From Asaia bogorensis (lineage in GTDB: Bacteria > Pseudomonadota > Alphaproteobacteria > Acetobacterales > Acetobacteraceae), in contig CAMCJI010000014.1 in the NCBI GenBank assembly GCA_945874805.1, positions 1 through 32,034 of the forward strand: a DNA stretch of 32,034 nucleotides, given 5' to 3'. The notes below the pieces were generated by a model. It did no database searches. It saw only the letters and a program-made list of their open reading frames with translations, and was not told the DNA's origin. The position numbers and the translations under genes are program-made. This document shows, in pieces, positions 7,390-18,050 of this stretch; within the stretch, counting starts at the first letter, position 1; every line of letters begins with the position of its first letter.

Positions 7390-8763
7390 CTACTCCGCCG
7401 CCTTTTCCTGCGCCACACCCACCACCCGCGTGCGGGTACGCATGGTGACGAACTCCTCGGCCGCCGTTGGGTGGATGCCCACCGTGCGGTCGAAATCGGC
7501 CTTCGTGGCCCCCGCGTTGATGGCGATGGACAGGCCCTGCATGATCTCGGCGGAGTCCTCGCCGAGCATGTGGGCGCCGAGGATGCGCTGGGTGGGCTGG
7601 TCGACCACCAGCTTCATGATGGTGCGGCGTTTGCGGCCTGAGAGCGTGTGGCGCATCGGGGTGAAGGCGGTGAGGTAGATGTCCGTCAGGCCGCGGGCGG
7701 CGGCCTGGGCCTCGGTGAGGCCGACGGTGCCGATCGGCGGGGTGGAGAAGACGGCGGTGGCCACCGCATCCAGCTCCCACCGCCGCGGGCCGGAGCCGTA
7801 GAGGCGGTCGGCGAGGGAGTGGCCTTCGGCGATGGCGACGGGGGTGAGGTTCATCCGGTCCGTCACGTCGCCGATGGCATAGATGTGGGGGACGGACGTA
7901 GCGCTGGTGTCGTCCACGATGATGGCGCCGGAGGGCTTGGTGGCGACGCCGGCGGCCTCCAGGCCGAGGCCGGCCGTGTAGGGCGTGCGGCCGAGGGCGG
8001 AGAAGACGAGGCCGGTCTCGAAGCTCTCCCCATCATCAAGCGTAACCCGCTTTGCCAGCCCGTCCGCCTCCACGCGGACGATGGAGCGGCCGGGCAGCAG
8101 GCGCACGCCCTGGTTGACCAGCGCCTCGGCCAGCCCCGTCCGCATGTCCTCATCGAAGCCGCGCAGCGGCAGATCGGCGCGGTAGATCAGGTCCACCTGC
8201 ACCCCCAGCCCGGCGAAAATCCCGGCGAACTCGACGGCGATGTAGCCGCCGCCGGCGATGGTGATGTGGGCCGGCAGATGCGCCAGATGGAACGCCTGAT
8301 CGGAAATGATAGCATGCTCGGCGCCGGCGAAGGGGGGCGGGGTGGGGCGGCCGCCGGTGGCGATCACAATCCGCTCCGCCGTCACCCGCTGGCCGCCGAC
8401 ATCGAGGGTATGGGCGTCGATGAAGATGGCCCGGGCATCGAAGCTGGTGCAGCCGGACATCAGCCGCTTGTAGATGCCGTTCAGCCGGGCGATCTCCCGG
8501 TCCTTCGCGGCGATCAGCGCCGGCCAGTCATGCGCGCCAGGCTGCGGCGCCCAGCCGAAGCCGCGCGCATCCTGGGCGGCCGCACCGTATTCGCTGGCCA
8601 TCACCAGCAGCTTCTTCGGCACGCAGCCGACATTGACGCAGGTGCCGCCCCAGGCGCCCTCCTCCGCCACGGCGACCCTCGCGCCATGCCCCGCCGCCAT
8701 GCGGGCGCAGCGCACGCCGCCGGAACCGCCGCCGATGACGAAGAGGTCGAAATCGTAGGGCAT
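7390..8763 (-). CDS. gor: Glutathione-disulfide reductase
   Basis: Reduces oxidised glutathione with NADPH through FAD and a redox disulfide. The 457-residue protein has the N-terminal FAD motif FVIGGGSGGVRCAR and the redox-active pair C42/C47 in GGTCVNVGCVPKKL, a form typical of glutathione reductase rather than lipoamide dehydrogenase. The NADPH-binding domain has ITIAGGGYIAVEFAGIF, and Arg residues in the following YRADLPLRGFDEDMR fit NADPH preference. The second FAD motif is HIYAIGDVTDRMNLTPVAI. The C-terminal catalytic HPTAAEEFVTMRT is intact. AGGAG precedes ATG 8763. The 5' side is occupied by a copy of the composite palindromic repeat, so its promoter would have to lie in or beyond that repeat. 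Confidence 0.95.
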   Translation of the reverse strand: MPYDFDLFVIGGGSGGVRCARMAAGHGARVAVAEEGAWGGTCVNVGCVPKKLLVMASEYGAAAQDARGFGWAPQPGAHDWPALIAAKDREIARLNGIYKRLMSGCTSFDARAIFIDAHTLDVGGQRVTAERIVIATGGRPTPPPFAGAEHAIISDQAFHLAHLPAHITIAGGGYIAVEFAGIFAGLGVQVDLIYRADLPLRGFDEDMRTGLAEALVNQGVRLLPGRSIVRVEADGLAKRVTLDDGESFETGLVFSALGRTPYTAGLGLEAAGVATKPSGAIIVDDTSATSVPHIYAIGDVTDRMNLTPVAIAEGHSLADRLYGSGPRRWELDAVATAVFSTPPIGTVGLTEAQAAARGLTDIYLTAFTPMRHTLSGRKRRTIMKLVVDQPTQRILGAHMLGEDSAEIMQGLSIAINAGATKADFDRTVGIHPTAAEEFVTMRTRTRVVGVAQEKAAE

Positions 8764-8780
8764 TTTGGTCTCCTGAAGGC

Positions 8781-9040
8781 AGGCAAGGGGCAGGAAGGAT
8801 TCTTCTTTTTGTGAACAAAAAGAAGCAAAAAACTTTATCCGTTGGGATGGAGCTTTAGTGTCAGAATTGGGTTTCGAGGCGAGAGGGTCTTATGGCTTCG
8901 CCGCTGAGCCGGATAGACGGTTGAATACCGGCGAAGCCAAAAAAACGAACCCGCGGCAATAACAATGCCGCCACGAAAGCCGCACCCAAACGAACAAGGT
9001 TTTTTTGCTTCTTTTTTTCCAAAAAAAGAAGACGCTTGCC
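8781..9040. repeat. Composite palindromic repeat, copy A
   Basis: A non-coding element filling the gap between the dehydrogenase stop (9050) and the gor start (8763). The outer ends are AGGCAAG (8781) and CTTGCC (9035-9040). The left hairpin CTTCTTTTT/AAAAAGAAG is at 8802-8825 and the right hairpin CTTC-T7/A7-GAAG is at 9008-9031. The inner flanks, AAGAAGCAAAAAACTTT and its near complement, make the two ends inverted copies of each other. The core at 8894-8938 is bounded by GGCTTCGCCG and CGGCGAAGCC. The same architecture recurs at 18155, 26183 and 28147. Small frames that read through it encode Lys/Phe-rich nonsense and are not genes. Confidence 0.85.
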
Positions 9041-9049
9041 TTCGCTCCC

Positions 9050-10540
9050 CTACGTCCCGATCCCGCCCAACGCCAGATACTTCACTTCCAGATACTCTTC
9101 GATCCCCTGGTGCGACCCCTCGCGCCCGAGGCCGGAGGATTTCATGCCGCCGAAGGGTGCCACCTCGGTAGAGATGATGCCTTCGTTGATGCCGACCATC
9201 CCGTATTCCAGCGCTTCGGCCACGCGGAAGATGCGGCCGACGTCGCGGGCGTAGAAATAGGCAGCCAGGCCGAATTCGGTGTCGTTGGCGAGCGCTATGG
9301 CTTCGGCCTCCGTCTCGAAGCGGAACAGCGGGGCGACCGGCCCGAAGGTCTCCTCGCGGAAGATCAGCGCATCCGCCGGCACGTCGGCCAGGATGGTCGG
9401 CTGGAAGAAGTTGCCGCCATTGCCGTGCCGCCCGCCGCCGGTCACCACGCGCCCGCCACGGGCGAGGGCATCGGCGATATGCTCTTCGACCTTCAGCACG
9501 GCATCGGCGTTGATCAGCGGCCCCTGGGTCATGCCGGGCTCCATGCCGTTGCCCACGCGCAGCGCCTCCACGGCGACCTTCAGCTTGGCGGCGAACGCGT
9601 CATACACGCTGGCCTGCACCAGGATGCGGTTGGCGCAGACGCAGGTCTGGCCGGTGTTGCGATACTTGCTGGCCATGGCGCCGAGCACGGCGGCATCCAG
9701 ATCCGCGTCGTCGAACACGATGAACGGCGCGTTGCCGCCAAGTTCCATGCTCGTCCGCTTCACCGTCGGCGCGCATTGGGCGAGCAGCTTGGCGCCGACT
9801 TCGGTGGAGCCGGTGAAGGTCAGCTTGCGGACCAGCTTGTTGGACGTCAGTTCGCCCCCCGTCTCCGCCGCCGGGCCGGTGATGACGTTGCACACGCCGG
9901 CCGGCATGCCCGCGCGCTCGGCCAGCACGGCGATGGCCAGCGCCGAGAACGGCGTCTGGCTCGCAGGCCGGATCACCCCGGTGCAGCCGGCGGCCCAGCC
10001 GGGGCCGGTCTTGCGGGTGATCATCGCAGCCGGAAAATTCCACGGGGTGATCGCGGCAAACACGCCGATCGGCTCCTTGGTGACGATGATGCGCCGGCCG
10101 CGGGCGTTCTGCGGGATCGTGTCGCCATAGACGCGTTTGCCCTCTTCGGCGAACCACTCGATGAAACTGGCGGCATAGGCGATCTCGCCTTTGCTCTCGG
10201 CCAAGGGCTTGCCCTGCTCGGCTGTCATGATGATCGCGAGGTCGTCGGTATTGGCGATCATCAGCTCGAACAGCCGGCGCAGGATGGCGCTGCGTTCCTT
10301 CGCCGTCATCGCCCGCCAGGCCGGCTGGGCGCGATGCGCCGCCTCGATGGCGCGCCGCGTCTCCGCCGCCCCCAGCGCCGGCACCGTGCCGACAACCGAG
10401 CCGTCCGCCGGATTGCGCACGGTCAGCGTGCGCCCGCTATCGGCACCGATCCAGGCGCCGTCGACATAGTTCGCCTGCCGGAACAGGCTGGGGTCCTTCA
10501 GCGCCAAAGGGGCGGCAGGGGCGGCGACTTGGTTGAGCAT
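9050..10540 (-). CDS. gabD: NAD(P)-dependent succinate-semialdehyde-type dehydrogenase
   Basis: A 496-residue aldehyde dehydrogenase of the GabD group, oxidising succinate semialdehyde or a related semialdehyde to the acid. Visible motifs are NYVDGAWIGADSG at the N-terminus, FAAITPWNFPAAMITRKTGP, the cofactor-binding LTFTGSTEVGAKLLAQC, the catalytic Glu in MELGGNAPFIVFDDADLD, the catalytic Cys in NTGQTCVCANRILVQ, and EETFGPVAPLFRFETE. I chose ATG 10540, giving MLNQVAAPAAPLALKDPSLF, because GGAG stands upstream; a longer frame to 10597 would overlap the cupin gene and has no family character. It is the third gene after an RraA-like aldolase and a cupin, which points to catabolism of a small organic acid. 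The true substrate may therefore differ from GABA-derived semialdehyde. Confidence 0.85.
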   Translation of the reverse strand: MLNQVAAPAAPLALKDPSLFRQANYVDGAWIGADSGRTLTVRNPADGSVVGTVPALGAAETRRAIEAAHRAQPAWRAMTAKERSAILRRLFELMIANTDDLAIIMTAEQGKPLAESKGEIAYAASFIEWFAEEGKRVYGDTIPQNARGRRIIVTKEPIGVFAAITPWNFPAAMITRKTGPGWAAGCTGVIRPASQTPFSALAIAVLAERAGMPAGVCNVITGPAAETGGELTSNKLVRKLTFTGSTEVGAKLLAQCAPTVKRTSMELGGNAPFIVFDDADLDAAVLGAMASKYRNTGQTCVCANRILVQASVYDAFAAKLKVAVEALRVGNGMEPGMTQGPLINADAVLKVEEHIADALARGGRVVTGGGRHGNGGNFFQPTILADVPADALIFREETFGPVAPLFRFETEAEAIALANDTEFGLAAYFYARDVGRIFRVAEALEYGMVGINEGIISTEVAPFGGMKSSGLGREGSHQGIEEYLEVKYLALGGIGT

Positions 10541-10556
10541 GGCGCGGTCTCCAGGG

Positions 10557-10907
10557 TCAGTCGATCGGGATGAACAGGGAACGGCGCATCTGGCCATTCA
10601 CGGCCTGACTGATATGGCCCTTGCCATGCGTGTCTTCCACCAGGAACACCTCGCCCGGCCCGATGATCCGGCTTTCGCCTGAGCTGACGGTGATTTTCAC
10701 CGCGGCATCGAGGTTGACGATGTATTGCCGGCGCGGCGCGGGGTGCCAGTCGTAATCATAGGTGCCGGGTGTTTCGCGGAAGATCAGCCCGGTGGCGGGG
10801 AAGGTCTTGGACATGCGCCCCCCCGGCCCGTCCTTCTCCCAATCGATCTCGATATCCTTGAAATGCGTCTCGCCGGCGTCATCGACATAAAGGTGATGGA
10901 TACGCAT
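10557..10907 (-). CDS. Cupin-domain protein
   Basis: A 116-residue single-domain protein with cupin character. It contains IFRETPGTYDYDWHPAPRRQYIVNLDAAVKIT, in which the His may act as a metal ligand. The second cupin-like half is GESRIIGPGEVFLVEDTHGKGHIS, with its Gly-Pro-Gly-Glu turn and a pair of His. The protein is short, with no signal peptide or membrane segment. It lies four bases after the RraA-like gene and 16 bases before the aldehyde dehydrogenase gene, all on the minus strand. It may be an isomerase, a lyase or a binding protein in that pathway. The reaction is not predictable. Confidence 0.7.
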   Translation of the reverse strand: MRIHHLYVDDAGETHFKDIEIDWEKDGPGGRMSKTFPATGLIFRETPGTYDYDWHPAPRRQYIVNLDAAVKITVSSGESRIIGPGEVFLVEDTHGKGHISQAVNGQMRRSLFIPID

Positions 10908-10911
10908 CTGG

Positions 10912-11598
10912 TCAGCCTCCGATGATATGCGCGGCTTCGGCGACGCGCCGGCCGCCGTCGCTCATGGTCAATCCGGCGGCGACCCGCTCCACCATGATCG
11001 CCTCGGCCGCCTGCACGCGGGCGAGGCTTTCGAGCACCTCGCCCAGCCGGTCCTGCGGGATGACGACGACGCCATCGGCATCGCCCACCACCACGTCGCC
11101 CGGCCGCACATGCACGCCGCCGAGCACGATCGGCGCGCCCACCACCCCGGGCCCGTTCAGCGCCGGGGAGTTCGGGTTGATCCCCATGGCGAACAGCGGC
11201 ATCCCCGCGGCGATGATCCCCGCCCGGTCGCGCGCCAGCCCGTCGGTGACGAAGGCCGCCACGCCCTTGTTGGCCATCATCCCCGCCGCGAGATCGCCGA
11301 TGACCGCCGTGCCGGTGAAGGCGTCGCAGGCGCACATGATCACGTCGCCCGCCTGCGCCTCATAAAGCGCCCCGAACATCGCGGCGATGTCGGCGGGATA
11401 GCAATAGGCGGTCATCGCCACGCCGACGAAGCTGGCCTGATCGGGATGCATCGGCTTGATCCGCCAGTCCACCGCGCCGCGCCCCTGCATGGCGTCCGCC
11501 AGATGCGATGTCTGCGCGCCCTTGAACCGCGCCACCACCGCAGGGTCCGGGCGCTGCCAGCCGCGATGGATGGTCAGGATGGGGGGATTGTCGATCAT
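10912..11598 (-). CDS. RraA-like aldolase/decarboxylase family protein
   Basis: A 228-residue protein of the RraA/HMG aldolase family. Members with catabolic roles cleave 4-hydroxy-4-methyl-2-oxoglutarate or decarboxylate oxaloacetate; others bind RNase E. The family signature is the segment with AGDVIMCACDAFTGTAVIGDLAAGMMANKGVAAFVTDGLARD, carrying the Gly-Asp and Arg-Asp metal and substrate positions, and near the C-terminus VRPGDVVVGDADGVVVIPQD. ATG 11598 follows a GGAG-like site and begins MIDNPPILTIHRGW. An upstream in-frame extension to 11649 is Arg-rich and unlikely. The spacing with cupin and dehydrogenase genes supports a metabolic aldolase rather than an RNase regulator. Confidence 0.82.
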   Translation of the reverse strand: MIDNPPILTIHRGWQRPDPAVVARFKGAQTSHLADAMQGRGAVDWRIKPMHPDQASFVGVAMTAYCYPADIAAMFGALYEAQAGDVIMCACDAFTGTAVIGDLAAGMMANKGVAAFVTDGLARDRAGIIAAGMPLFAMGINPNSPALNGPGVVGAPIVLGGVHVRPGDVVVGDADGVVVIPQDRLGEVLESLARVQAAEAIMVERVAAGLTMSDGGRRVAEAAHIIGG

Positions 11599-11649
11599 GG
11601 CGCGCCTCCGGTTTTGCCCCAGCGTGGCGCAGCGGCGGCGCGGAGGCAA

Positions 11650-13295
11650 TCAGCCGTATATCATCTCGCTCTCCGCCATCCCGCGGTCCCGCGCCAGCCA
11701 GTCCGGCCGGGCGGTGCCGGTGATCGACAGCGCCACCGCCTCGGCGACCCGGATGCCGTCCACCCCCGCCGAGAGGATGCCGCCGGCGTAGCCCGCGCCT
11801 TCGCCGGCCGGGAACAGGCCGGGCGTGTTCGGGCTCTGGAACGCCGCGTCGCGCGGGATGCGCACGGGCGAGGAGGTGCGGGTCTCCACCCCCGTCATCA
11901 CCGCATCATCCAGCGCGAAGCCAGGCAGCTTGCGGTCGAACGCCGGCAGAGCCTCGCGGATGGCGGCCACCGCGAAATCCGGCAGGCAGTCGCGCAGGTC
12001 GGCGGGGGTGACGCCGGGGCGGTAGCTCGGGATCACCTCCCCCAGATGCGTCGAGGCCCGGCCGGCCAGGAAATCCACCACGCGCTGGCCGGGCGCGGCA
12101 TAGGTGCCGCCACCGGCGACAAAAGCAGCACTCTCCCAGTGGCGCTGGAAGTCGATGCCGGCCAGCGGGCCGCCTGGATAATCGGCCGGCGTGATGCCGA
12201 CGACGATGCCGGCATTGGCGTTGCGCTCGGCGCGGGAATACTGGCTCATCCCATTGGTGACGACGCGGCCGGGCTCGCTGGTCGCGGCCACCACCGTGCC
12301 GCCCGGGCACATGCAGAAGCTATAGACGCTGCGGCCGTTCGAGGCGTGATGCACCAGCTTGTAGTCGGCCGCCCCCAGCGTGCGGTTGCCGGCGAATTCG
12401 CCGAAGCGGGCGCGGTCGATCAGCGATTGCGGGTGTTCGATGCGCACGCCGATGGAGAACGGCTTGGCCTCGATCGCCACCCCCGCCGCGTGCAGCATCG
12501 CAAACGTGTCGCGCGCGGAGTGGCCCACCGCCAGCACCACATGCCGCGTGGCGATCCGCTCGCCGCCGGCCAGCACCACCCCGGCCACGCCATGCGCGCC
12601 ATCGAGTTCCAGCCCCTCGACCCTGGTGCCAAAGCGGTATTCACCGCCCAGCGCCTCGATCGTCGCGCGCAGGCTCTCCACCATCGTCACCAGGCGAAAC
12701 GTGCCGATATGCGGCTTGGCGGCCCACAGGATCTCCTCCGGCGCGCCGGAGGTCACGAACTCCTCCAGCACCTTGCGCCCACGGAACAGCGGGTCCTTGA
12801 TCTGGCTGTAGAGCTTGCCGTCGGAGAAGGTGCCCGCCCCGCCCTCGCCGAACTGCACATTGCTCTCCGGGCTCAGCACCCCGCGCCGCCACAGCGCCCA
12901 GGTGTCCTTCGTCCGCTGGCGCACCACCTGGCCGCGTTCGAGGATGATCGGCCGGAAACCAGACTGCGCCAGGATCAGCGCGGCCAGCAGCCCACACGGC
13001 CCCGCCCCGATCACCACCGGGCGTTCGGTCATGCCCGCAGGCGCATGGGCGACAAAGCGATAGGCCATGTCGGGCGAGGCCGATGCCGCCACCGCCGGCA
13101 CAACACCCGGCCGCAATGCGACATCGACGGTGTAGACCAGCACGACGGCCTTCTTGCCGCGCGCATCCCAGCCCCGCCGGAACACCTGGACGTCGGCGAG
13201 GTCGGCCACCGTCACGCCGAGGCGAGCGGCAGCGGCCGCGTTCAATGCCTCTGGCGGGTGGTCGAGCGGGAGGCGGAGTTCAGTCAGCCGCAGCA

Positions 13296-13296
<1 letters not shown>
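11650..13296 (-). CDS. FAD-dependent oxidoreductase of the COG2509 type
   Basis: A 548-residue flavoprotein of uncharacterised function. After an N-terminal domain of about 95 residues (MLRLTELRLPLDHPPEAL) comes the dinucleotide-binding motif PVVIGAGPCGLLAALILAQSG. Then follow SNVQFGEGGAGTFSDGKLYSQIKD, HVVLAVGHSARDTFAMLHAAGV, the Cys pair in YSFCMCPGGTVVAA, and the C-terminal FAD segment GLFPAGEGAGYAGGILSAGVDGIRVAEA. This domain order is that of the widespread COG2509 dehydrogenases. ATG 13296 shares one base with the glmS stop (TGATG), so translation is probably coupled. The open frame continues upstream antiparallel to the reading of glmS, and that part is a shadow. No cofactor partner is visible. 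Confidence 0.85.
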
Positions 13297-15121
<1,825 letters not shown>

Positions 15122-15122
<1 letters not shown>

Positions 15123-16441
15123 CAGCCACGCTCCTTCTTATGCGCCGCCCGGAAGGCGGCCGCCGCCCCAGGCTTGCCCACCTGCCGCGCCCGGCCGAAC
15201 GCCATCTCATCCGCCGCCACATCCCCGGTGATGACGCTGCCGGCGGTGACGAAGGCACCATCGCCGACGCTCACCGGCGCCACCAACACCGAATCCGATC
15301 CCACGAACACATCGGCGCCGATCACCGTGCGGTGCTTGGCGAAGCCGTCGTAATTGCAGGTGATGGTGCCGGCGCCGATATTCGTCCGCGCGCCGACCTC
15401 GGCATCGCCGATATAGCTGAGATGCCCGGCCTTCACCCCCGCCCCCAGCCTGGCTGCCTTCACCTCGACGAAATTGCCGATATGCACGTCCTCGCCCAGC
15501 ACCGCCCCCGGCCGCAGCCGCGCGAAGGGGCCGACGCTGCTGGCAGGGCCGACCTCGCAGCCCTCCAGATGGCTGAACGGGCGGATATCCGCGCCGCTGC
15601 GCACCGTCACCCCCGGCCCGAACACCACATGCGGCCCCACCGTCACATCCGGCTCGAACACCGTATCGGCGGAGAGGAACACCGTCTCCGGCGCGGTCAG
15701 CGTCACGCCCGCCTCCATCGCCGCCGCCCGCAACCAGCCCTGCACGGTGGCCTCGGCCAAGGCCAGCTCGGCGCGCGAGTTGATGCCGCGCAGCTCCGCC
15801 TCCGGCGCCTCCACGGCGGCGACCAGCGCCCCGGCGGCGCGGGCCTGCACCACCACGTCGGTCAGGTAGAACTCGCGCGCCTCGTTCTCATCGCTCACGC
15901 CGCGCAGCCAATCCCGCATCCGCACCGAGTCGGCACAGAGCACGCCGGCATTGCACAGGCCGATCGCCCGCTCGTCCGGGCTCGCATCCTTGTATTCGAC
16001 GATGCGTTCGACGAACCCGCCCTCGGCCACCACCCGTCCGTAGCGGGCAGGATCGCCCGGCCGCATCGCCAGCAGCGCCAGGCCCGCATCCCCCGCCTGC
16101 CGCCGCGCCAGCAGCCGGCGCAGCGTCGCCGCGGTGATCAGCGGATTGTCGCCATACAGCACCGCCACCTCGCACGCGCCGAACAGCGCCTCGGCCTGCA
16201 AGGCCGCGTGCGCGGTGCCCAGCCGCTCGGTCTGCACCACGCAGGCATGCGGAGCGGCGATCTTCGCCACCGCCTCCATCCCCGGCCCGACGACGACGAC
16301 GATGCGGTCGAACACCGCCTCGCAGGAGGCGAGCAGATGGCGCAGCATCGGCCGCCCGGCGATGCGGTGCATCACCTTCGGCAGGCTGGATTTCATCCGG
16401 GTTCCCTGCCCGGCGGCGAGGATGACGGCGGTGGCGCTCAT
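15122..16441 (-). CDS. glmU: Bifunctional GlcNAc-1-P uridyltransferase / GlcN-1-P acetyltransferase
   Basis: Catalyses the last two steps to UDP-GlcNAc. The 439-residue protein has the N-terminal nucleotidyltransferase motif LAAGQGTRMKSSLPKVMH, with VLYGDNPLITAATL and the metal-ligand region EYKDASPDERAIGLCNAGV. From about residue 240 there is a left-handed beta-helix of hexapeptide repeats (VTVGPHVVFGPGVTVRSGADI), then HIGNFVEVKAARLGAGVKAGHLSYIGDAEVG and the acetyltransferase segment NIGAGTITCNYDGFAKHRT. ATG 16441 is the natural start. The stop overlaps the glmS start. The gene is divergent from the phosphatase gene at 16536 across 94 bases, which must contain both promoters. Confidence 0.97.
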
Positions 16442-16535
16442 GGCTGATCCCGATCTGGCGGCTCGTGCGGCGTCATGGCAGAGAATACCGCTCTAGCGAA
16501 ACCGCGCACATCCGGCCAGCCCCAAGGCACCCAGC

Positions 16536-17195
16536 ATGCAACGCACCCTGATCCTCGACCTCGACGGCACGCTGGTCGATTCCGTGCCCGACCTCGCCGC
16601 CGCCCTGAACCGGCTGATGGCCAGCCGCGCCCTGCCGGACTTCACCCGCCCCGAGGTTGCGGCCATGGTCGGCGACGGCGCGCGCGTGCTGATCGAGCGC
16701 GCCTTCGCCGCCCGCGCCCGCCCCGTCGATGCCGCCGCGCTGGATGACTTCCTCGCCGACTACACCGCCCACGCCGCCGACCTCACCCAGCCCTATCCCG
16801 GCGTGGTCGAAACGCTGGCCGCCCTCGCGCAGGACGGCTGGACGCTGGGGGTCTGCACCAACAAGCCCGAAAAAGCCGCCCGCATCCTGCTGGACGCGCT
16901 CGGCCTCTCGCAGCACTTCGCAGCCCTGGGTGGCGGCGACAGCTTCCCCGTCCGCAAGCCCGACGCTGGCCACCTGCTCGCAACCCTCGCCGCCGCCGGC
17001 GGCAGCCCGGCCGCGGCCGTGATGGCCGGGGACCATCACAACGACATCGCCGCCGCCCACGGTGCCGGCATGCCGGCGATCTTCTGCGCCTGGGGCTATG
17101 GCCCGGCGGAGACCGGCGCGCACGCCGACGCCACGGCGCACAGCTTCAATGACGTACCCAGGCTGGCGGCGGCACTGCTGGCGCGGGCGGGCTGA
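16536..17195 (+). CDS. gph: HAD-family phosphoglycolate phosphatase-like hydrolase
   Basis: A 219-residue HAD phosphatase that would dephosphorylate 2-phosphoglycolate formed by oxygenation or DNA repair. Motif I is LILDLDGTLVDSVPDLAAALN, with nucleophile D8 and general acid D10. A C1-type helical cap follows (MVGDGARVLIERAF). Motif II is LGVCTNKPEKAARILLDALGL, the motif III Lys is in VRKPDAGHLL, and motif IV is AVMAGDHHNDIAAAHGAGMPAIFCAWGYG. The HAD motif IV has DHHND, close to the usual D-x3-D. Other substrates such as pyrophosphate or sugar phosphates cannot be excluded. The last 50 bases overlap, antisense, the 3' end of the DUF3108 gene. Confidence 0.87.
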   Translation: MQRTLILDLDGTLVDSVPDLAAALNRLMASRALPDFTRPEVAAMVGDGARVLIERAFAARARPVDAAALDDFLADYTAHAADLTQPYPGVVETLAALAQDGWTLGVCTNKPEKAARILLDALGLSQHFAALGGGDSFPVRKPDAGHLLATLAAAGGSPAAAVMAGDHHNDIAAAHGAGMPAIFCAWGYGPAETGAHADATAHSFNDVPRLAAALLARAG

Positions 17196-17964
17196 TCACG
17201 TCGGTCAGATACATCGTCGCCTGGCCGAGCAGCCGCACATCGAAGCGCATGCGCACCGGCACCGGCGGCGCCCCCGGCGAGAGCCGGGCAAGCCAGGCCG
17301 AGCCGTTCTGCGGCCGCGCCGCCTTGTTCCGGTCGTCATCCAGCCAGAACCCGCCGATCTGCCGCCCTTCGAAATCGCAGCGCATCGCCGGCCCCGCGAA
17401 GAACGACCCGCGATCGGCCTCCAGCACCTCCTCGCCGACGGTGCGGCTGGCGATGGCGGACAGGCGCCGCCCGTCGAACACCCGCAAGCCGCCGTCGCAG
17501 CGCCCGGTGGCGGCGAACTGGCGGGTGAGCATGGCAATCGCACTCAGGCTGTCCACCGTGCCGGCCTGCTCCGCCGGCAGCACCGGCTCGCGCTCCCCAT
17601 CGTTCGGCGGCACCAGGGCGACCACCACCGGCTCGCCGGCGGGATAGTCGATCAACGTCTGCCGCGGCTTGCCCTGCCAGTGGCCCCAGTTGAGAAACCG
17701 CTGCGGCTGCGGGTTCATCTGCGCGAACCGCCCCTGCACCCGGCTGTGCAGGTCCGCACTGAACAGCGCGCCCACCACGCCGACGGTGCGATAGGCCAGC
17801 TCCACCCTGTAGGCCGCCTCGCTCTGCTCCACCAGGGCATCGACGGTGAACATCCGCAGCCCCGCCACGCGCCCGGTGAAGCCCAGCTGCACCGGCGCCT
17901 GCGCGGCAGCTAGAGCGGGGGTCAGAATCGCGGCCAGGAGGATCAGGATACGCATGGCAGTCAT
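17146..17964 (-). CDS. Exported DUF3108-type protein
   Basis: A 272-residue protein with a clear signal peptide (MRILILLAAILTPALAAAQA, cleavage likely after AAAQA), so it acts in the periplasm. The mature part resembles DUF3108: VQLGFTGRVAGLRMFTVDALVEQS, YRVELAYRTVGVVGALFSADLHSRVQG, then NWGHWQGKPRQTLIDYP and GAGPAMRCDFEGRQIGGFW-like beta-rich repeats. The function of DUF3108 proteins is unknown. Either ATG 17964 or ATG 17955 could be the start, and the latter gives the more standard signal peptide. The Pro-rich C-terminal tail (SPPAPAVPPPAWVRH) is encoded within the region antisense to the phosphatase gene, so it may have been gained by readthrough of a lost stop. Confidence 0.72.
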   Translation of the reverse strand: MTAMRILILLAAILTPALAAAQAPVQLGFTGRVAGLRMFTVDALVEQSEAAYRVELAYRTVGVVGALFSADLHSRVQGRFAQMNPQPQRFLNWGHWQGKPRQTLIDYPAGEPVVVALVPPNDGEREPVLPAEQAGTVDSLSAIAMLTRQFAATGRCDGGLRVFDGRRLSAIASRTVGEEVLEADRGSFFAGPAMRCDFEGRQIGGFWLDDDRNKAARPQNGSAWLARLSPGAPPVPVRMRFDVRLLGQATMYLTDVISPPAPAVPPPAWVRH

Positions 17965-18006
17965 GTCGGCCCGCCCCCGCCCCCGCGCAAGAGCCGCTGC
18001 GATCTC

Positions 18007-18035
18007 TTGACAGGCAGAACCCCCAGACCTATCCC
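18007..18035 (+). promoter_or_regulatory. Sigma70-type promoter of tRNA-Val
   Basis: A consensus -35 TTGACA (18007-18012), a 17-base spacer and a -10-like TATCCC (18030-18035) lie 15 bases upstream of the tRNA. The GC-containing -10 is usual for alphaproteobacterial stable-RNA promoters. Transcription would start at about 18042. Confidence 0.65.
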
Positions 18036-18050
18036 TCGCCGCCTCGGGAT

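Noticed and set aside
5969-7678. A 569-codon plus-strand frame
   Set aside because: It is antisense to DAHP synthase and glutathione reductase, both of which are unmistakable.
8474-9171. Short frames with Lys/Phe-rich segments (KKKQK or FFKKED-like)
   Set aside because: They are translations of the A/T-tract hairpins of repeat copies A-D and recur at each copy in several frames.
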